A stretch of DNA of 30,181 nucleotides from Armadillidium nasatum (GCA_009176605.1 SEYY01013017.1:1-30181); one strand, 5' to 3'; shown: positions 1 to 30,181, counted from the stretch's first letter. Notes: generated by a model from the sequence alone, not told the origin. Made by a program: numbers and translations.

Positions 1-578
1 TCAATAAGGGTTTATGGATTTTTTGTCTTGTCAACTTCAAAGGATAATTTTTCAAATCTAAAACATTAAAAGTGTATTAATGATAATTATACAATTGGGA
101 AACATTATTGTTCTATCATGTGTATATGTTACTATATAATCTGTACACTACCTTCACTGTTATTGCACTGTAGTACTAAAACACACTGTCAGGTAAGTAA
201 CAAGGTTCGTTTTTCGAACCCTGTAAAAAGTTCACAAGTATTAACGCATTGATGCATATAATATAGTTTTCAATGTTTATTTTAAATTCATATTTCATTT
301 ACTTAATATATTCTTAGGAACATACTTCACCAATACTGCGTTCACTACTGTTTTTAGATATCAGGATATTTTTGGTAAGAATAAGGTTGAAATTATAAAC
401 AATGTTATACTGATCAATATGATAAATAACATTTAATTATTAGATCTTAACTTTCATTATAATATCACTTCTGCAATGAGAAACACATTTTAGTAATCAA
501 TGTTAATACTAAGATTTAACTGAAAAAAAAAATTAATTACAAAGCAAATGGGGTAGATCTATCGGTTTCTCCTCTCAC

Positions 579-605
579 CTGTGCAATCAGCCTCTCCTTA
601 CAATG
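579..605 (-). other. Possible 27-nt microexon in Cyclin-L intron 1
   Basis: On the minus strand a 27-base open segment reading HCKERLIAQ is bounded by a good acceptor (attatttcag) and a good donor (gtgaga). Its length is a multiple of three and it would join in frame to the phase-0 Cyclin-L exon 1. The segment is richer in GC than its surroundings. The peptide does not match the cyclin-box sequence expected next, so it would be an alternative or lineage-specific exon, or chance. Confidence 0.2.
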
Positions 606-966
606 CTGAAATAATTTTTTACGTAAATTGAACTATGGAAAAAGATTTGGTAAATTAAAAAAAAATAAAATTTAAAAAAAAAAACTAATTACCAGTAATA
701 AGTATAAAATATTAACAGTAGATCATACGACTTCAATGGCAGATTAGCATCTGGCATCGAACTATTAAGTTACAGCATCAGCTGCAAAGAGTAAATTTAA
801 GAAATTTGAGTACTAATTCGGAGCTTAAAAAAATTTTAAATAAATTTTTTTTAATAAATTGAAACTTCGAATATTAAATATAAAAATATGAAAATTATGC
901 ATATTATTAAATTGATTAAAATAATTTTTTTACATTATTACATGCTGAAAGAGTCAATATTCACAA

Positions 967-1130
967 CCTTAGGTCTCTTTGCTGGCTGTTAGGCGTACTT
1001 TAACCTTTTAAATCCACGTTGGTTTAAGTCTATCAAACTAGTTTGTTAGAACTAACAGACGTTTAATTTTACCTAACATATACTTAAAGGGTAAAACATT
1101 GTCTAACAACCAGAAAATAGGCCTAACCTA
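967..1130. repeat. Imperfect palindrome (MITE-like hairpin)
   Basis: Two arms of about 75 bases meet at a central aaactagttt near 1035-1044. The outer parts match well: a ttaggtctc...ctggctgttag block near 969-992 is mirrored by ctaacaaccag...ggcctaa near 1103-1127. The inner parts match with gaps. There is no coding capacity. This looks like a small foldback or non-autonomous DNA element, but no clear target-site duplication is seen. Confidence 0.55.
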
Positions 1131-1851
1131 GCAAATGCTGTGCCTTTTAAAATGTAATACTATAAAAAAATTATTTTAAATAATTGAATATCTATTTTAC
1201 TTTATTTCATAATGTCTTATATTTGTATTTTCAATATACAAATTTTTTTTTTTTTAGCTTCAAAATTTCTTAAATTTCCACTCAGACTCCAATACTAATC
1301 CAGCAACTTGGTAATACAAAACAAAAAAAACATGATAATATACCATTGATATTAAACAATGTTTTATTAAATTTTAACCCTTATCGCTCTTATTTTGTAT
1401 TTTTAGTGTTCAAAATCATTTTCTATGGATCAATTTACTTAAAAAAGCATATTTCAGATCATTTCATCTTCATAGTCTCTATATTTAAAAAAAAAAATGT
1501 TCCGTAAAACAACACTTTTACTGATATTTTTTTGTAAAAAAGAAAGTGGTCTTCAATGATTTATTAGGTTTCATTTAATTAATTTTACTATATTTTATCT
1601 TTATATTTTCCATAGATATAAAATAATAAGCAGTTCCCCTTGTCTTAAGAACAACCCAATTTTGGATTAAAAAATCATGATTAAATTAACCTGATTAGAA
1701 CCAAAAATTACTTAGCCCTAGACCTAAGCACCTAGATGGGTGCTTGGATACTTTCATAACAGATGATCAAAGATTTAATTTTGGCCTATGGCCAAAGTTC
1801 TTATTATTATTATTATTATTATTATAATAATATTGCAAACGAAAGACATAC

Positions 1852-2055
1852 CTGAGGTAGCTTAAGAAGAATTCCGCTGGTCTGAATAAGTTCACATCCT
1901 AATATTCTCAAATCTAATTCTGTTTCCGGATCCAAACCATCTTGCTGTGAAGGACTATTATTCAATTTTTCTACAGGAATTAAGACATTATCTAAAGTCA
2001 TAATAATATTTCCAAACTTTTTTGCTGCAACTGGAAGTAAATTTGTAGCCTCCAT
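1852..2055 (-). CDS. CycL: Cyclin-L, first coding exon (partial gene)
   Basis: This exon encodes 68 residues starting MEATNLLP and ending GILLKLPQ. It contains the Cyclin-L hallmark block DGLDPETELDLRILGCELIQ, preceded by the LDNVLIPVEKL segment, matching the region just before the cyclin box in animal Cyclin L1/L2. Cyclin L partners CDK11/CDK12-type kinases in nuclear speckles and acts in pre-mRNA splicing and transcription. The start chosen is the ATG at 2055; the open frame runs further upstream but without another ATG. The exon ends in frame (cag) at 1852 with donor gtatgt. The cyclin box and the RS-rich tail are outside the window. Recognition rests on family knowledge of this conserved block, and alternatives are unlikely. 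Confidence 0.88.
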
Positions 2056-2982
2056 ATTTTTGAGTTTGTGATACACGAAGTCGACAAAAACCTTCTCTAA
2101 TCCGAAACTCTAAGCAAAGTATGAGCACGTGACATAGACTAGGGTCACTGTGTTAGGTCTTGGCTAGGTAGTGTTGCCAACTCAAAGATAGCAATTTTGG
2201 ATACATCAGCTCTTAAAATGGCTAGATTTTTTCAATAAATAAGTTTATAGCTAAATAATTTATAAAGAGAAAACTGCTATACTCACATTAATAAACTTCG
2301 AATATCTAGCAGTAAATTTTGTAACTTAAATATATTTTGACCTTATGAAATTAAAAAAATAATATACTCACATTATTTAGTGTCCCATATTTCTTGAATA
2401 TCCAGTAATGTAAAAGCTCTGGGTTTGAGCTTTTACTAAGAGACCTAAAGAGAAGGGTCGAAATTAGTTTTACAATTAAAAAATAAGAGAAGACTTACTA
2501 TGAACTTTTTCAAAGGTTGTTGCTCTTGAAGTTTCTTCATATATCAATTCCATATAATTAATTAAAAACGTTACGGAGTTATATATTTGAGTGGAAGGCA
2601 ATAAATATGATAGCAAGAAAGATTTGAAAAAAAAGAAATATATAACTCATACCTTATACCTTTGAATTCTGAGGACTTGTAATGAACAAGCAAAAAATCT
2701 TACATTTTGAATAACGTCTTAACTTGATGATGCTTGATAAAAAGTGATCATTGTTAAGACGGAAGTTTGTTTGTTTAGAAAAAATGTGCTACATCGTTAC
2801 AAAAAACAAACTAACAACTCTATAAACTCTTATCCAAGAGAACTTAAAATGCATATATAAGTATATACACTAGATAAATTAGTGAAAGCATATAAACAGT
2901 TTTTATAGTAATATATTTTCGGTCTCTCCCGTTCATGATGATGTGTATACTGCCATTGTTTCAAATTTTTAAAAAATTTTTT
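2056..2982. other. Presumed 5' flank of Cyclin-L and intergenic DNA
   Basis: The interval upstream of the Cyclin-L start should hold its 5'UTR and promoter. The segment near 2080-2180 is less AT-rich than its surroundings, but I cannot point to a defined promoter element. The rest is AT-rich with no coding sequence I recognise; a minus-strand open frame at 2830-3072 has no family resemblance and partly overlaps the inverted-repeat element that follows. Confidence 0.4.
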
Positions 2983-3372
2983 GACAGAGTCAGGCAATTT
3001 ATAATCTTTAAAAACATTTAAAATGTTCTTCAAATAGTTTAAATAAAGGGGAACTTGGAGGGTGTAAATCACCTAAGATTCCCTTTATTTTAACTATTTG
3101 AACAACATTTTAAATGGTGAGTTCGTTTTTTGAATGTTTTTTTATTAATTACATTTTATTAAGGCAAAATCTTTATTAAAATTAGGTTTCTTCTTAGTAG
3201 AGCAGTCACAGAACTGCTTGTATGTCTTTCTGGGGTTTCTAATTCTCAGAAAATTCCAATAAATTATAAAATCAAAACTATAACAAATAAAATGCAGCTG
3301 CAAATGCTAGAATCAATATTGACAATATTAACATGACAAATGTTGTAAAGATTATAAATAGCCTGACTCTGT

Positions 3373-3373
<1 letters not shown>
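2983..3373. mobile_element. Small terminal-inverted-repeat element with nested hairpin
   Basis: The ends are 27-base inverted repeats that differ at one position: gacagagtcaggcaattt... at 2983-3009 and its complement at 3347-3373. Weaker similarity continues inward for about 15 bases. Nested in the left half is a second inverted repeat of about 33 bases (3017-3050 against 3080-3113, loop about 30). There is no coding capacity. This is most simply a non-autonomous DNA transposon. The right end abuts a 37-base poly-A run, so a target-site duplication cannot be judged. Confidence 0.6.

Positions 3374-3410
<37 letters not shown>
3374..3410. repeat. Poly-A tract
   Basis: An uninterrupted run of about 37 A residues lies directly against the terminal repeat of the preceding element. 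Confidence 0.9.
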
Positions 3411-3415
<5 letters not shown>

Positions 3416-3766
3416 AAACCATCCGAGATTTTTTAGAGACATTTGTCCCGATTTTAGATTTGGCAAAAATTATTTATTCAACCAGTTAGCCAGACAGCAG
3501 AAAAGGCAGTGATATACAGCCAGAGTGCGCGGCGCATGGGAGTAGAAGGTAAAAATGTATTTTTTTTTTTTTATAGAATGTCCTAACTAATAAACCATAT
3601 GACTTGTTTTCGAAAACTACATTCGTATTTCTTCTTTTATATTAAAAATCACCCTCCTTTATACATCCCTTAAAACCCTTACGGGTTGTGTATTTGGAGA
3701 GAGAGGGGCAATGTTCAGAAGCGTCCCGATTTTTGGTCAGAAAAATATGGTCACCTTATCTTAAGA

Positions 3767-4152
<386 letters not shown>

Positions 4153-4303
4153 GCTAAGGTTTTCAGCACCGTCCGTGCAAAAGAAGGTTTTCAGCACCGT
4201 CAAAAAACATGATACTAATTTCATGTAAGAAAGTTTTCCATTTTAATCATATACAAAAATCTTTCATTAACTTCATAAACTGAAGCTGGAGAAATATACC
4301 GTA

Positions 4304-4841
4304 CTATAATAGCGACAATTTACTCTTATTATTAATGTTTGTGGATTCATCTCCCATTAGAGAGTAGTACCTGTCACCATGAATTTTTTCATCTAAAACT
4401 TCTCCAATAAAACACAATAACTCTGAAGCAGTTAATTTACTAATAAAAGTCGATTGCTCACTTTGGGCCTTAAATCCAGTCTTCATGCAAGAGTTTAATT
4501 GTTTTATCAAAAATCTACGAAGTAGCCCTTCATATTTAGTTGTGTGAGGTATTTTTTCCTTAGGTAAAAAGTATACATTGCTAACTAAAGCTGATAAAAC
4601 AAGTCTATTAATATTTTTTTACATTTTCACCGTGTTGGATTATTTTTGTCTGAATGGGAGCTATGAAGCCCTGCAATCTACCATTTTCCATTGCGACTGC
4701 CTTACAATGCTTATCTGATTTTGAATATTTTCCAAGTTTTCTAGAATGTTCTGAAGCTTTTCTAAAATTTTTAAAAGGCAAAGAAATGAATACCTCAAAT
4801 GATTTTTGAAGTGCTTGTATGTCATTTTTTAAATGCACCAC
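4304..4841 (-). pseudogene. hAT-superfamily transposase fragment (DUF4371/ZNF862-like)
   Basis: Reading on the minus strand from 4841, an N-terminal part contains GKYSKSDKHCKAVAMENG, resembling the start of hAT-type or ZMYM/ZNF862-like transposases. After a stop near 4610 the frame continues through LVSNVYFLPKEKIPHTTKYE to YYSLMGDESTNINNKSKLSL. The last block corresponds to the 'Y/F-S-L-x-x-D-E-S/T-T-D-I-x-N-K-x-Q-L' segment around the first catalytic Asp of hAT transposases. The rest of the catalytic domain and the dimerisation domain are missing. With an internal stop this is a dead fragment; it may have been truncated near the TA tract. Family assignment is by motif only. Confidence 0.7.
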
Positions 4842-5636
<795 letters not shown>

Positions 5637-5641
5637 ATATT

Positions 5642-6512
5642 AGGAAATAAAAACAAAAATTAAAATTGGAGCAAGCTTTCGAAGGGATAGCCACCCTTCC
5701 TCTTTCAGGCTCTAGTTTATTATTAAAAGATTTTTTTAAAAACAAAAAGGCATAAAAATAATTGGTTGGTAGTTTAAATAAAATTGTTAAGACCTTTAAG
5801 AAAACTTGAAAACTTTGAAAAATTTTTAACAATATGATTCGTAAAATCATCTAATAAAAATTATGAAACATTAAAATTTTTACATTTTTAATTAAAAAGG
5901 ATTCTATAAATGTCTTTTATTTACATTATCTTCTTTTATAAGCAACTTCATCTCCTCTAGTCCAATTCTATGATTATTCGATATCCGATGTCTATGTAAA
6001 GCAGAATTTTCATCTCCAACTTGAAGCGAATATTTATGTTGGTATTTTCTTCTTTTAAAATCCACCGTCTCACCAATATAAACACTATCGCAATCTTTGC
6101 AAGGGACCTGATACACACCTGCATTATGATCGTCCTTTCTAATCGAGATTTTTTGCCTATGAAAAAACTTTTTAATATTCGTTGGGACACTCGACACCAA
6201 CAAAAACTCTCTTGGTAAAAATTTCTTAATGTTGGTAGTGTCAGTGGGTACGTTCACTATAAACTTATCAGCAATGTCAAACTTAAGACGATTTTCAGCT
6301 TCACAATCTCTCTCGATATTTTCATTTATATTTTCTGTCTCATTTGAATTGTTATCAATAGGTGTGTCATGAATGGTAAAATTCGAAATTCCACCAGAGA
6401 CCAAATCCAGTCCATCTTGCCTTTCAACATTTCGCAATCTCCTTTTTGTGGATTTCAAAGCTTTATCTATAAGTTGAGAAGGATATCCAAGAGTTTTAAA
6501 AATCCCTCTAAT
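5642..6512 (-). mobile_element. Penelope-like element, 5'-truncated, GIY-YIG endonuclease region
   Basis: The minus-strand frame (about 5904-6458) encodes a linker and a GIY-YIG nuclease core. The GVY half is at 6111-6119 and the YIG half near 6072-6080, separated by a CxxC (VPCKDCDSVYIGET), followed by the basic FKRRKYQHK segment that carries the catalytic Arg. This cysteine-bearing GIY-YIG form is typical of Penelope-like retroelements, where it nicks target DNA. The reverse transcriptase is missing. The frame breaks near 5908 after NVNKR because one T is absent compared with the right copy, losing the catalytic Glu region. The copy is dead as read. Confidence 0.85.
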
Positions 6513-6526
6513 GAGGAGATTGCACT

Positions 6527-7399
6527 ATTAGAGGGATTTTTAAAACTCTTGGATATCCTTCTCAATTTATAGATAAAGCTTTGAAATCCACAAAAAGGAG
6601 ATTGCGAAATGTTGAAAGGCAAGATGGACTGGATTTGGTCTCTGGTGGAATTTCGAATTTTACCATTCATGACACACCTATTGATAACAATTCAAATGAG
6701 ACTGAAAATATAAATGAAAATATCGAGAGAGATTGTGAAGCTGAAAATCGTCTTAAGTTTGACATTGCTGATAAGTTTATAGTGAAACGTACCCACTGAC
6801 ACTACCAACATTAAGAAATTTTTACCAAGAGAGTTTTTGTTGGTGTCGAGTGTCCCAACGAATATTAAAAAGTTTTTTCATTGGCAAAAAATCTCGATTA
6901 GAAAGGACGATCATAATGCAGGTGTGTATCAGGTCCCTTGCAAAGATTGCGATAGTGTTTATATTGGTGAGACGGTGGATTTTAAAAGAAGAAAATACCA
7001 ACATAAATATTCGCTTCAAGTTGGAGATGAAAATTCTGCTTTACATAGACATCGGATATCGAAGAATCATAGAATTGGACTAGAGGAGATGAAGTTGCTT
7101 ATAAAAGAAGATAATGTAAATAAAAGACAATTTATAGAATCCTTTTTAATTAAAAATGTAAATAATTTTAATGTTCATAATAATGTTTTGTTAGATGATT
7201 TTACGAATCATATTGTTAAAAATTTTTCAAATTTTCAAGTTTTCTTAAAGGTCTTAACAATTTTATTTAAACTACCAACCAATTATTTTTATGCCTTTTT
7301 GTTTTTAAAAAAATCTTTTAATAAACTAGAGCCTGAAAGAGGAAGGGTGGCTATCCCTTCGAAAGCTTGCTCCAATTTTAATTTTTGTTTTTATTTCCT
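6527..7399 (+). mobile_element. Penelope-like element, inverted partner copy with GIY-YIG domain
   Basis: The plus-strand copy mirrors its partner. An upstream frame (6581-6799) ends in a frameshift caused by one extra A near 6784-6786. The frame resumes through the GIY-YIG core (GVY at 6921-6929, YIG at 6960-6968) and continues to 7412. It therefore retains the RQFIESFLIKN segment with the expected catalytic Glu and the C-terminal LEPERGRVAIPSKAC block that the left copy reads out of frame. The reverse transcriptase is absent. Placement in the Penelope-like group is confident; the subgroup is not. Confidence 0.85.
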
Positions 7400-7437
7400 G
7401 TGGGGTGTTTAACTGTCTAAAATTTTACGGTTTTTTT

Positions 7438-7458
7438 TATATATATTATATATACATA

Positions 7459-7534
<76 letters not shown>
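7438..7534. repeat. (TA)n microsatellite, about 97 bp
   Basis: TA tract starting about 40 bases beyond the 3' end of the right Penelope-like copy, mirroring the tract outside the left copy. Confidence 0.95.
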
Positions 7535-7536
<2 letters not shown>

Positions 7537-7540
7537 CTCC

Positions 7541-8118
7541 CCTCCTTTGGGTTTCCTCCTTCTCTTTGCTTACTTATGTTTAGTTTTCTTTCAATCGTTA
7601 AATTTGATCAGCTGTATGTTATGATGGAGCGACTTGCTTCTGCCTTTCCTGTCAAATAGTGGTGTTCCTCAGGGACGTAATTGTCTGCGGCTACTCTATT
7701 CTTACTTTGGGGATTAATGATCATTGGTCAGCTGTTCATCTAACCCTATTATTCAGATGCGATGACTCAACCCTCCATTCTGGACTCATTTCAAGGACTA
7801 CACTAAATTTTTTTGCATCTAGAATTAACCTCCTCGTCAAAAGTTTTTTACTACGATTCCATGCTTGCAGATCTGGATAGAATTTCCCAGTGGGGTCGTC
7901 TCAACCTTGTGAAATTCAACTCTTTAAAAACTCAACTTCTAGAAATCTCTCTCTCAAAGACACCTCCTAACTTTTCTATTTCTTTCGATGGTTCTCCCGT
8001 CTCTCCTGTTGACAATATAAATCATCCTTGGCCTTCACATAAACATAATGATGATAACCTGAATATTTCGGTTCCTACTGTCACATGGTTGCTGTTCGGC
8101 TGTCCAAAAAAGCTGTGA
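7541..8118 (+). pseudogene. Decayed LINE (non-LTR) reverse transcriptase remnant
   Basis: Three pieces in different frames follow the order of a non-LTR reverse transcriptase. NSGVPQG (7655-7675) is RT motif 4. CDDSTLHS holds the catalytic DD pair at 7761-7766, with the usual A of [YF]ADD replaced by C. LADLDRISQWGRLNLVKFNSLKTQ (about 7862-7940) is the region after the palm. At least two frameshifts and a stop separate them. The 5' part and any endonuclease are missing. The IxxWxxxNxVxFNxxKTQ pattern resembles Jockey/I-like LINEs, but the clade is uncertain. The relic ends just before the first exon of the CXXC gene. Confidence 0.75.
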
Positions 8119-8170
8119 TTTTTGACCTGCGAAATTGTTTTATTCTGGGCGAGTTATTGACCAAGAATGA

Positions 8171-17891
<9,721 letters not shown>

Positions 17892-18144
17892 ATTTTGACT
17901 TCTACTACAGTAGGGACTGACTGAAAGGTGTATACAGAAAAAAAATAGAGTAAAAAAACTATGGCCTCTGTAAGCTTAAGCATAAAAGTCATATACAACT
18001 TTGATTTCTGTGTGAAATTTCAAAAAAAAAAATCAAATTTTTTTTATTTTATTTAAATCCAAAAACTCGCATCAAATTTGCATGTACAGAATTTTAAATT
18101 TTATTTCTTTCTTTTTAATTATATATAAAAAAATGAAAATAAAA

Positions 18145-18178
<34 letters not shown>

Positions 18179-18257
18179 ATATTATTATTATTTTTTCAAA
18201 ATGTTTAGTAGGTGCTATTATTTTTATTTCACTTCTAAGACTGACTTTCACTGTTAC

Positions 18258-18260
<3 letters not shown>
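17892..18260 (+). other. 3'UTR and flank of left CXXC gene
   Basis: Sequence after the stop is shared with the right arm up to the (TA)n tract. An AATAAA at 18138-18143 is followed by a long A run, so transcript end signals are possible there. A TTA repeat lies near 18178-18195. Confidence 0.5.
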
Positions 18261-18355
<95 letters not shown>

Positions 18356-18373
18356 TATATATATATATAAAAA

Positions 18374-18459
<86 letters not shown>
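18261..18459. repeat. (TA)n microsatellite at inner end of left arm
   Basis: About 200 bp TA tract with a few interruptions. Homology between the arms stops here. Confidence 0.95.
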
Positions 18460-18464
<5 letters not shown>

Positions 18465-18907
18465 TATTTAAAATTAAATTTAAATTATAATAATAATAAT
18501 AATAGTGCCTTATAAATAGAAAATCTATTAAGAAAGTGGGTATAGAGGGAGGTCAGGAGGGAAAAATCACATCTAAAAGAAAGGGGTAAACATTGGATGG
18601 TACTAAATAAGATAGTTACATTTATGGCAAGCTACAGAATCGGGGCATTGAGAGAAAGGGGGAATCAGAGTTGTGGGGGGATGGGGGGGGGTTGTAGACA
18701 AAAATACTTAATAAATCTTTATAATAATAATAGTTTTAAAGTAGTTATATTAGAAGTTATAATGATGATAACAACAACTAGAGATAATAAATTTTTAACA
18801 GTTTGTATATAAAGTGTGTCCCAGAAGTATTTGTATGAACTGATTGGGTCGGTTTCCCAGACCCACACAAGCAAATACTTATTCCATATACACATGTCTC
18901 TGGAGTT
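18460..18907. other. Central spacer, left part
   Basis: Unique AT-rich DNA with G-rich patches near 18655-18690 and no coding sequence I recognise. Near 18815-18895, gtgtcccagaagtatttg and a short inverted match (caaatact) resemble a DNA-transposon end, which may belong with the transposase remnant downstream. Confidence 0.35.
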
Positions 18908-19223
18908 CTAGAGCAGCTTGCATGACTGACCTGGAACATATACTAGTTATGCTTGGAGCCTCGGATATCTAGAGCAGCTGGAACATATACTAGTTATTCT
19001 TGGAGCCTGGAAGATCTAGAGCAGCTGGTACGACTGACCTGGAACATATACTAGTATGTAGCCTCGGAGTTATGTTAGATTTAGAGCAGCTGGTACGACT
19101 GATCTGGAACATATACTAGTTATGCTTGGAGGCTGGGAGTTCTAGAGCAGCTGGAACATATACTTATTCTTGGAGCCTCGGAGATCTTGAGCAACTGGCA
19201 TGACTGACCTGGTACATATACTA
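18908..19223. repeat. Minisatellite, six units in long and short forms
   Basis: Six tandem units begin ctagagcagctgg or a variant. Long units (about 61-65 bases) contain tacgactgacctgg before aacatatactagt; short units (about 44-47 bases, units 2 and 5) lack exactly this segment, which is bounded by a repeated ctgg. The order is long-short-long-long-short-long, the last being cut off. It occurs only in the spacer, not in the arms. Confidence 0.85.
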
Positions 19224-19228
19224 AAGAA

Positions 19229-19680
19229 CCTTTCACAACGACCATGGTAGCAAAACGCGACTAGTTACGGCATTTTTGTAAGTCAAACCAATACATGGAG
19301 GAGGTACTTCGTAAGCACAACACTTCCTGTGTCCATTTTAGCACAACATCCTACGGCTTAATTACAGCAAGATATTTCGTGTAGTTCTCACTGCTAGGTA
19401 TTCCGACAGTTGTATGGTAGAGGTGGACCTGCACATTCAACTGACCTTTACCCACTAGATTTTTCTCTGGGTAGACCTCAATAACCTGTTGTATATGTCA
19501 CGGACATTCCTGATGTAGAAACATTTCTTCAACAACGATCGTCGACGCCTGCATAAAACCATTCGCAACCATACTGGAATTTCTGAACGTGTTCGTCAAC
19601 CCATGGTCCGACATGTACAAACTTGCACAAATATTGTTGGTGTAAAGTGCACCATCTCCATGTTTGCCCCTTTACTGTAG
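19229..19680 (+). pseudogene. Degenerate DDE transposase C-terminal remnant
   Basis: GPAHSTDLYPLDFSLG near 19425-19472 resembles the 'WPxxSPDLxPLDFxLW' block around the third catalytic residue of Tc1/mariner-like DDE transposases common in arthropods. In another frame, [20 protein letters not shown] continues to a stop at 19678-19680, matching the usual C-terminal end of such proteins. Stops and frameshifts separate the pieces and the catalytic core upstream is not recognisable. Dead relic; the subfamily is uncertain. Confidence 0.6.
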
Positions 19681-19787
19681 TAAATGTTCGCTTTATACCC
19701 TTGCATTTCGGGGCATATGTGTATGGAATAATTTTTGGCTTCGGTGAATCTGGGGAACCCACTCCTTCTGTTGGTACAATTATTTCT

Positions 19788-19890
<103 letters not shown>

Positions 19891-20009
19891 GACCACAATA
19901 CTTATGTATATCTTTTACGTAAATACACTTAAGAACTTTTTTGTAGGATACACTTTTTTTTTTTATGATGATAATAATAATAATAGGAACAAATACTGTA
20001 TAAATTACA

Positions 20010-20102
<93 letters not shown>
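20010..20102. repeat. (TA)n microsatellite at inner end of right arm
   Basis: TA tract of about 93 bp where homology to the left arm begins. The base sequence between this tract and the one at 19789-19887 does not match the other arm. Confidence 0.95.
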
Positions 20103-20105
<3 letters not shown>

Positions 20106-20498
20106 AGCAACAGTAAAAGTCAGTCTTAGAAGTGAAATAAAAATAATAGCACCTACTAAACATTTGAAAAAATAATAATAATAATAATAATAATAATGTG
20201 TTGAAACCACAAAATCCTAGGCTCATATTTTTATTAATAATTATATGTATTTATTTATATATAATTAAAAAAAAAGTAAATAAAAATAAAATTTCTGTAC
20301 ATGCAAATTTGATGCGAGTTTTTGGATTTTAAAATAAAAAAAAAATTTGAATTTTTGTAAATGTAAATTTCACACTGAAATGCAAAGTTGTAAAATATGA
20401 CTTTTATGCTTAAGCTTACAGAGGCCATAGTCTTTTTTACTCTATTTTTTTTCTGTATACACCTTTCAGTCGGTCCCTACTGTAGTAGAAGTCAAAAT
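20103..20498 (-). other. 3'UTR and flank of right CXXC gene
   Basis: Matches the left 3' flank, but the A-rich part differs: about 70 bases around 20205-20275, including a different AATAAA context, replace the long A run of the left arm. A TTA/ATA repeat lies near 20172-20196. Confidence 0.45.

Positions 20499-30181
<9,683 letters not shown>

Larger units (their letters stand above)
1..1851. other. AT-rich region, mostly intron of the Cyclin-L gene
   Basis: This stretch follows the splice donor of the minus-strand Cyclin-L exon and is therefore probably its first intron. It is very AT-rich with many homopolymer runs. I looked for the conserved next segment of the cyclin box and found none, so later exons must lie outside the window. 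Inside it are an imperfect hairpin repeat (967-1130), a possible 27-nt exon (579-605), a small hairpin around 202-226 and an ATT repeat just beside the exon donor (about 1801-1830). Confidence 0.6.
5642..7399. repeat. 1.76 kb palindrome of two Penelope-like element copies
   Basis: The left arm (5642-6512) and right arm (6527-7399) are reverse complements of each other with only scattered differences, separated by a 14-base loop (gaggagattgcact). Each arm is the 3' part of the same retroelement, with coding directions pointing outward. Arm lengths (871 and 873) differ through single-base indels. Both outer ends sit close to (TA)n tracts. Confidence 0.95.

Noticed and set aside
202..226. Small hairpin ggttcg...cgaacc as a regulatory RNA
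   Set aside because: The stem is about seven bases with no context; chance in AT-rich DNA is sufficient.
6369..6670. Small open frames crossing the Penelope palindrome centre
   Set aside because: They are antisense shadows of the outward-facing Penelope frames and appear twice because of the palindrome.
18908..19223. CRISPR-like array
   Set aside because: The units are continuous tandem repeats without unique spacers, in a eukaryotic genome.

Overview
This is animal (metazoan) nuclear DNA, most likely from an arthropod. The evidence is spliced genes with GT..AG introns, long (TA)n microsatellites, very AT-rich introns and intergenic DNA, and relics of several eukaryotic transposon classes (Penelope-like, LINE, hAT, tRNA-derived SINE, foldback and other DNA transposons). 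I see no prokaryotic genes. The species cannot be fixed from sequence alone.

Layout. 1-2.1 kb: the first coding exon of a Cyclin-L gene on the minus strand, whose later exons lie at or beyond the left edge. 2.1-8.2 kb: a gene-poor transposon zone. It holds a small terminal-inverted-repeat element (2983-3373), a hAT-type transposase fragment (4304-4841), a 1.76 kb near-perfect palindrome made of two head-to-head 5'-truncated Penelope-like elements with GIY-YIG domains (5642-7399), and a decayed LINE reverse transcriptase (about 7541-8118). (TA)n tracts lie between these pieces.

8.2-30.2 kb: a large inverted duplication. Two ~10 kb arms (about 8262-18260 and 20103-30181) carry the same nine-exon block of one gene in tail-to-tail (convergent) orientation. 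The ~1.84 kb between the arms has (TA)n tracts, a six-unit minisatellite and a degenerate transposase 3' end. The right arm is cut by the window edge.

The duplicated gene encodes a large (about 1,700-residue) low-complexity nuclear-type protein with three CXXC zinc fingers. Fingers 1 and 3 have the KFGG DNA-contact motif and finger 2 has lost it. The protein also has PxDLS-like CtBP motifs, two TQT motifs, an RG-repeat/AT-hook and acidic tracts. A three-CXXC layout is known from vertebrate MBD1, but no MBD domain is visible here, so the orthology is open. CXXC fingers with KFGG bind unmethylated CpG, and CtBP motifs recruit a corepressor, so a CpG-reading chromatin regulator is the natural inference.

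Neither copy has an uninterrupted reading frame. The left has single-base insertions in exons 2 and 3, and the right in exons 8 and 9; each copy is intact where the other is broken. The same reciprocal pattern appears in the Penelope palindrome. The pattern fits uncorrected long-read indels, two haplotypes joined in one contig, or decay of a recent duplication. Distinguishing these is the main question raised by the window.
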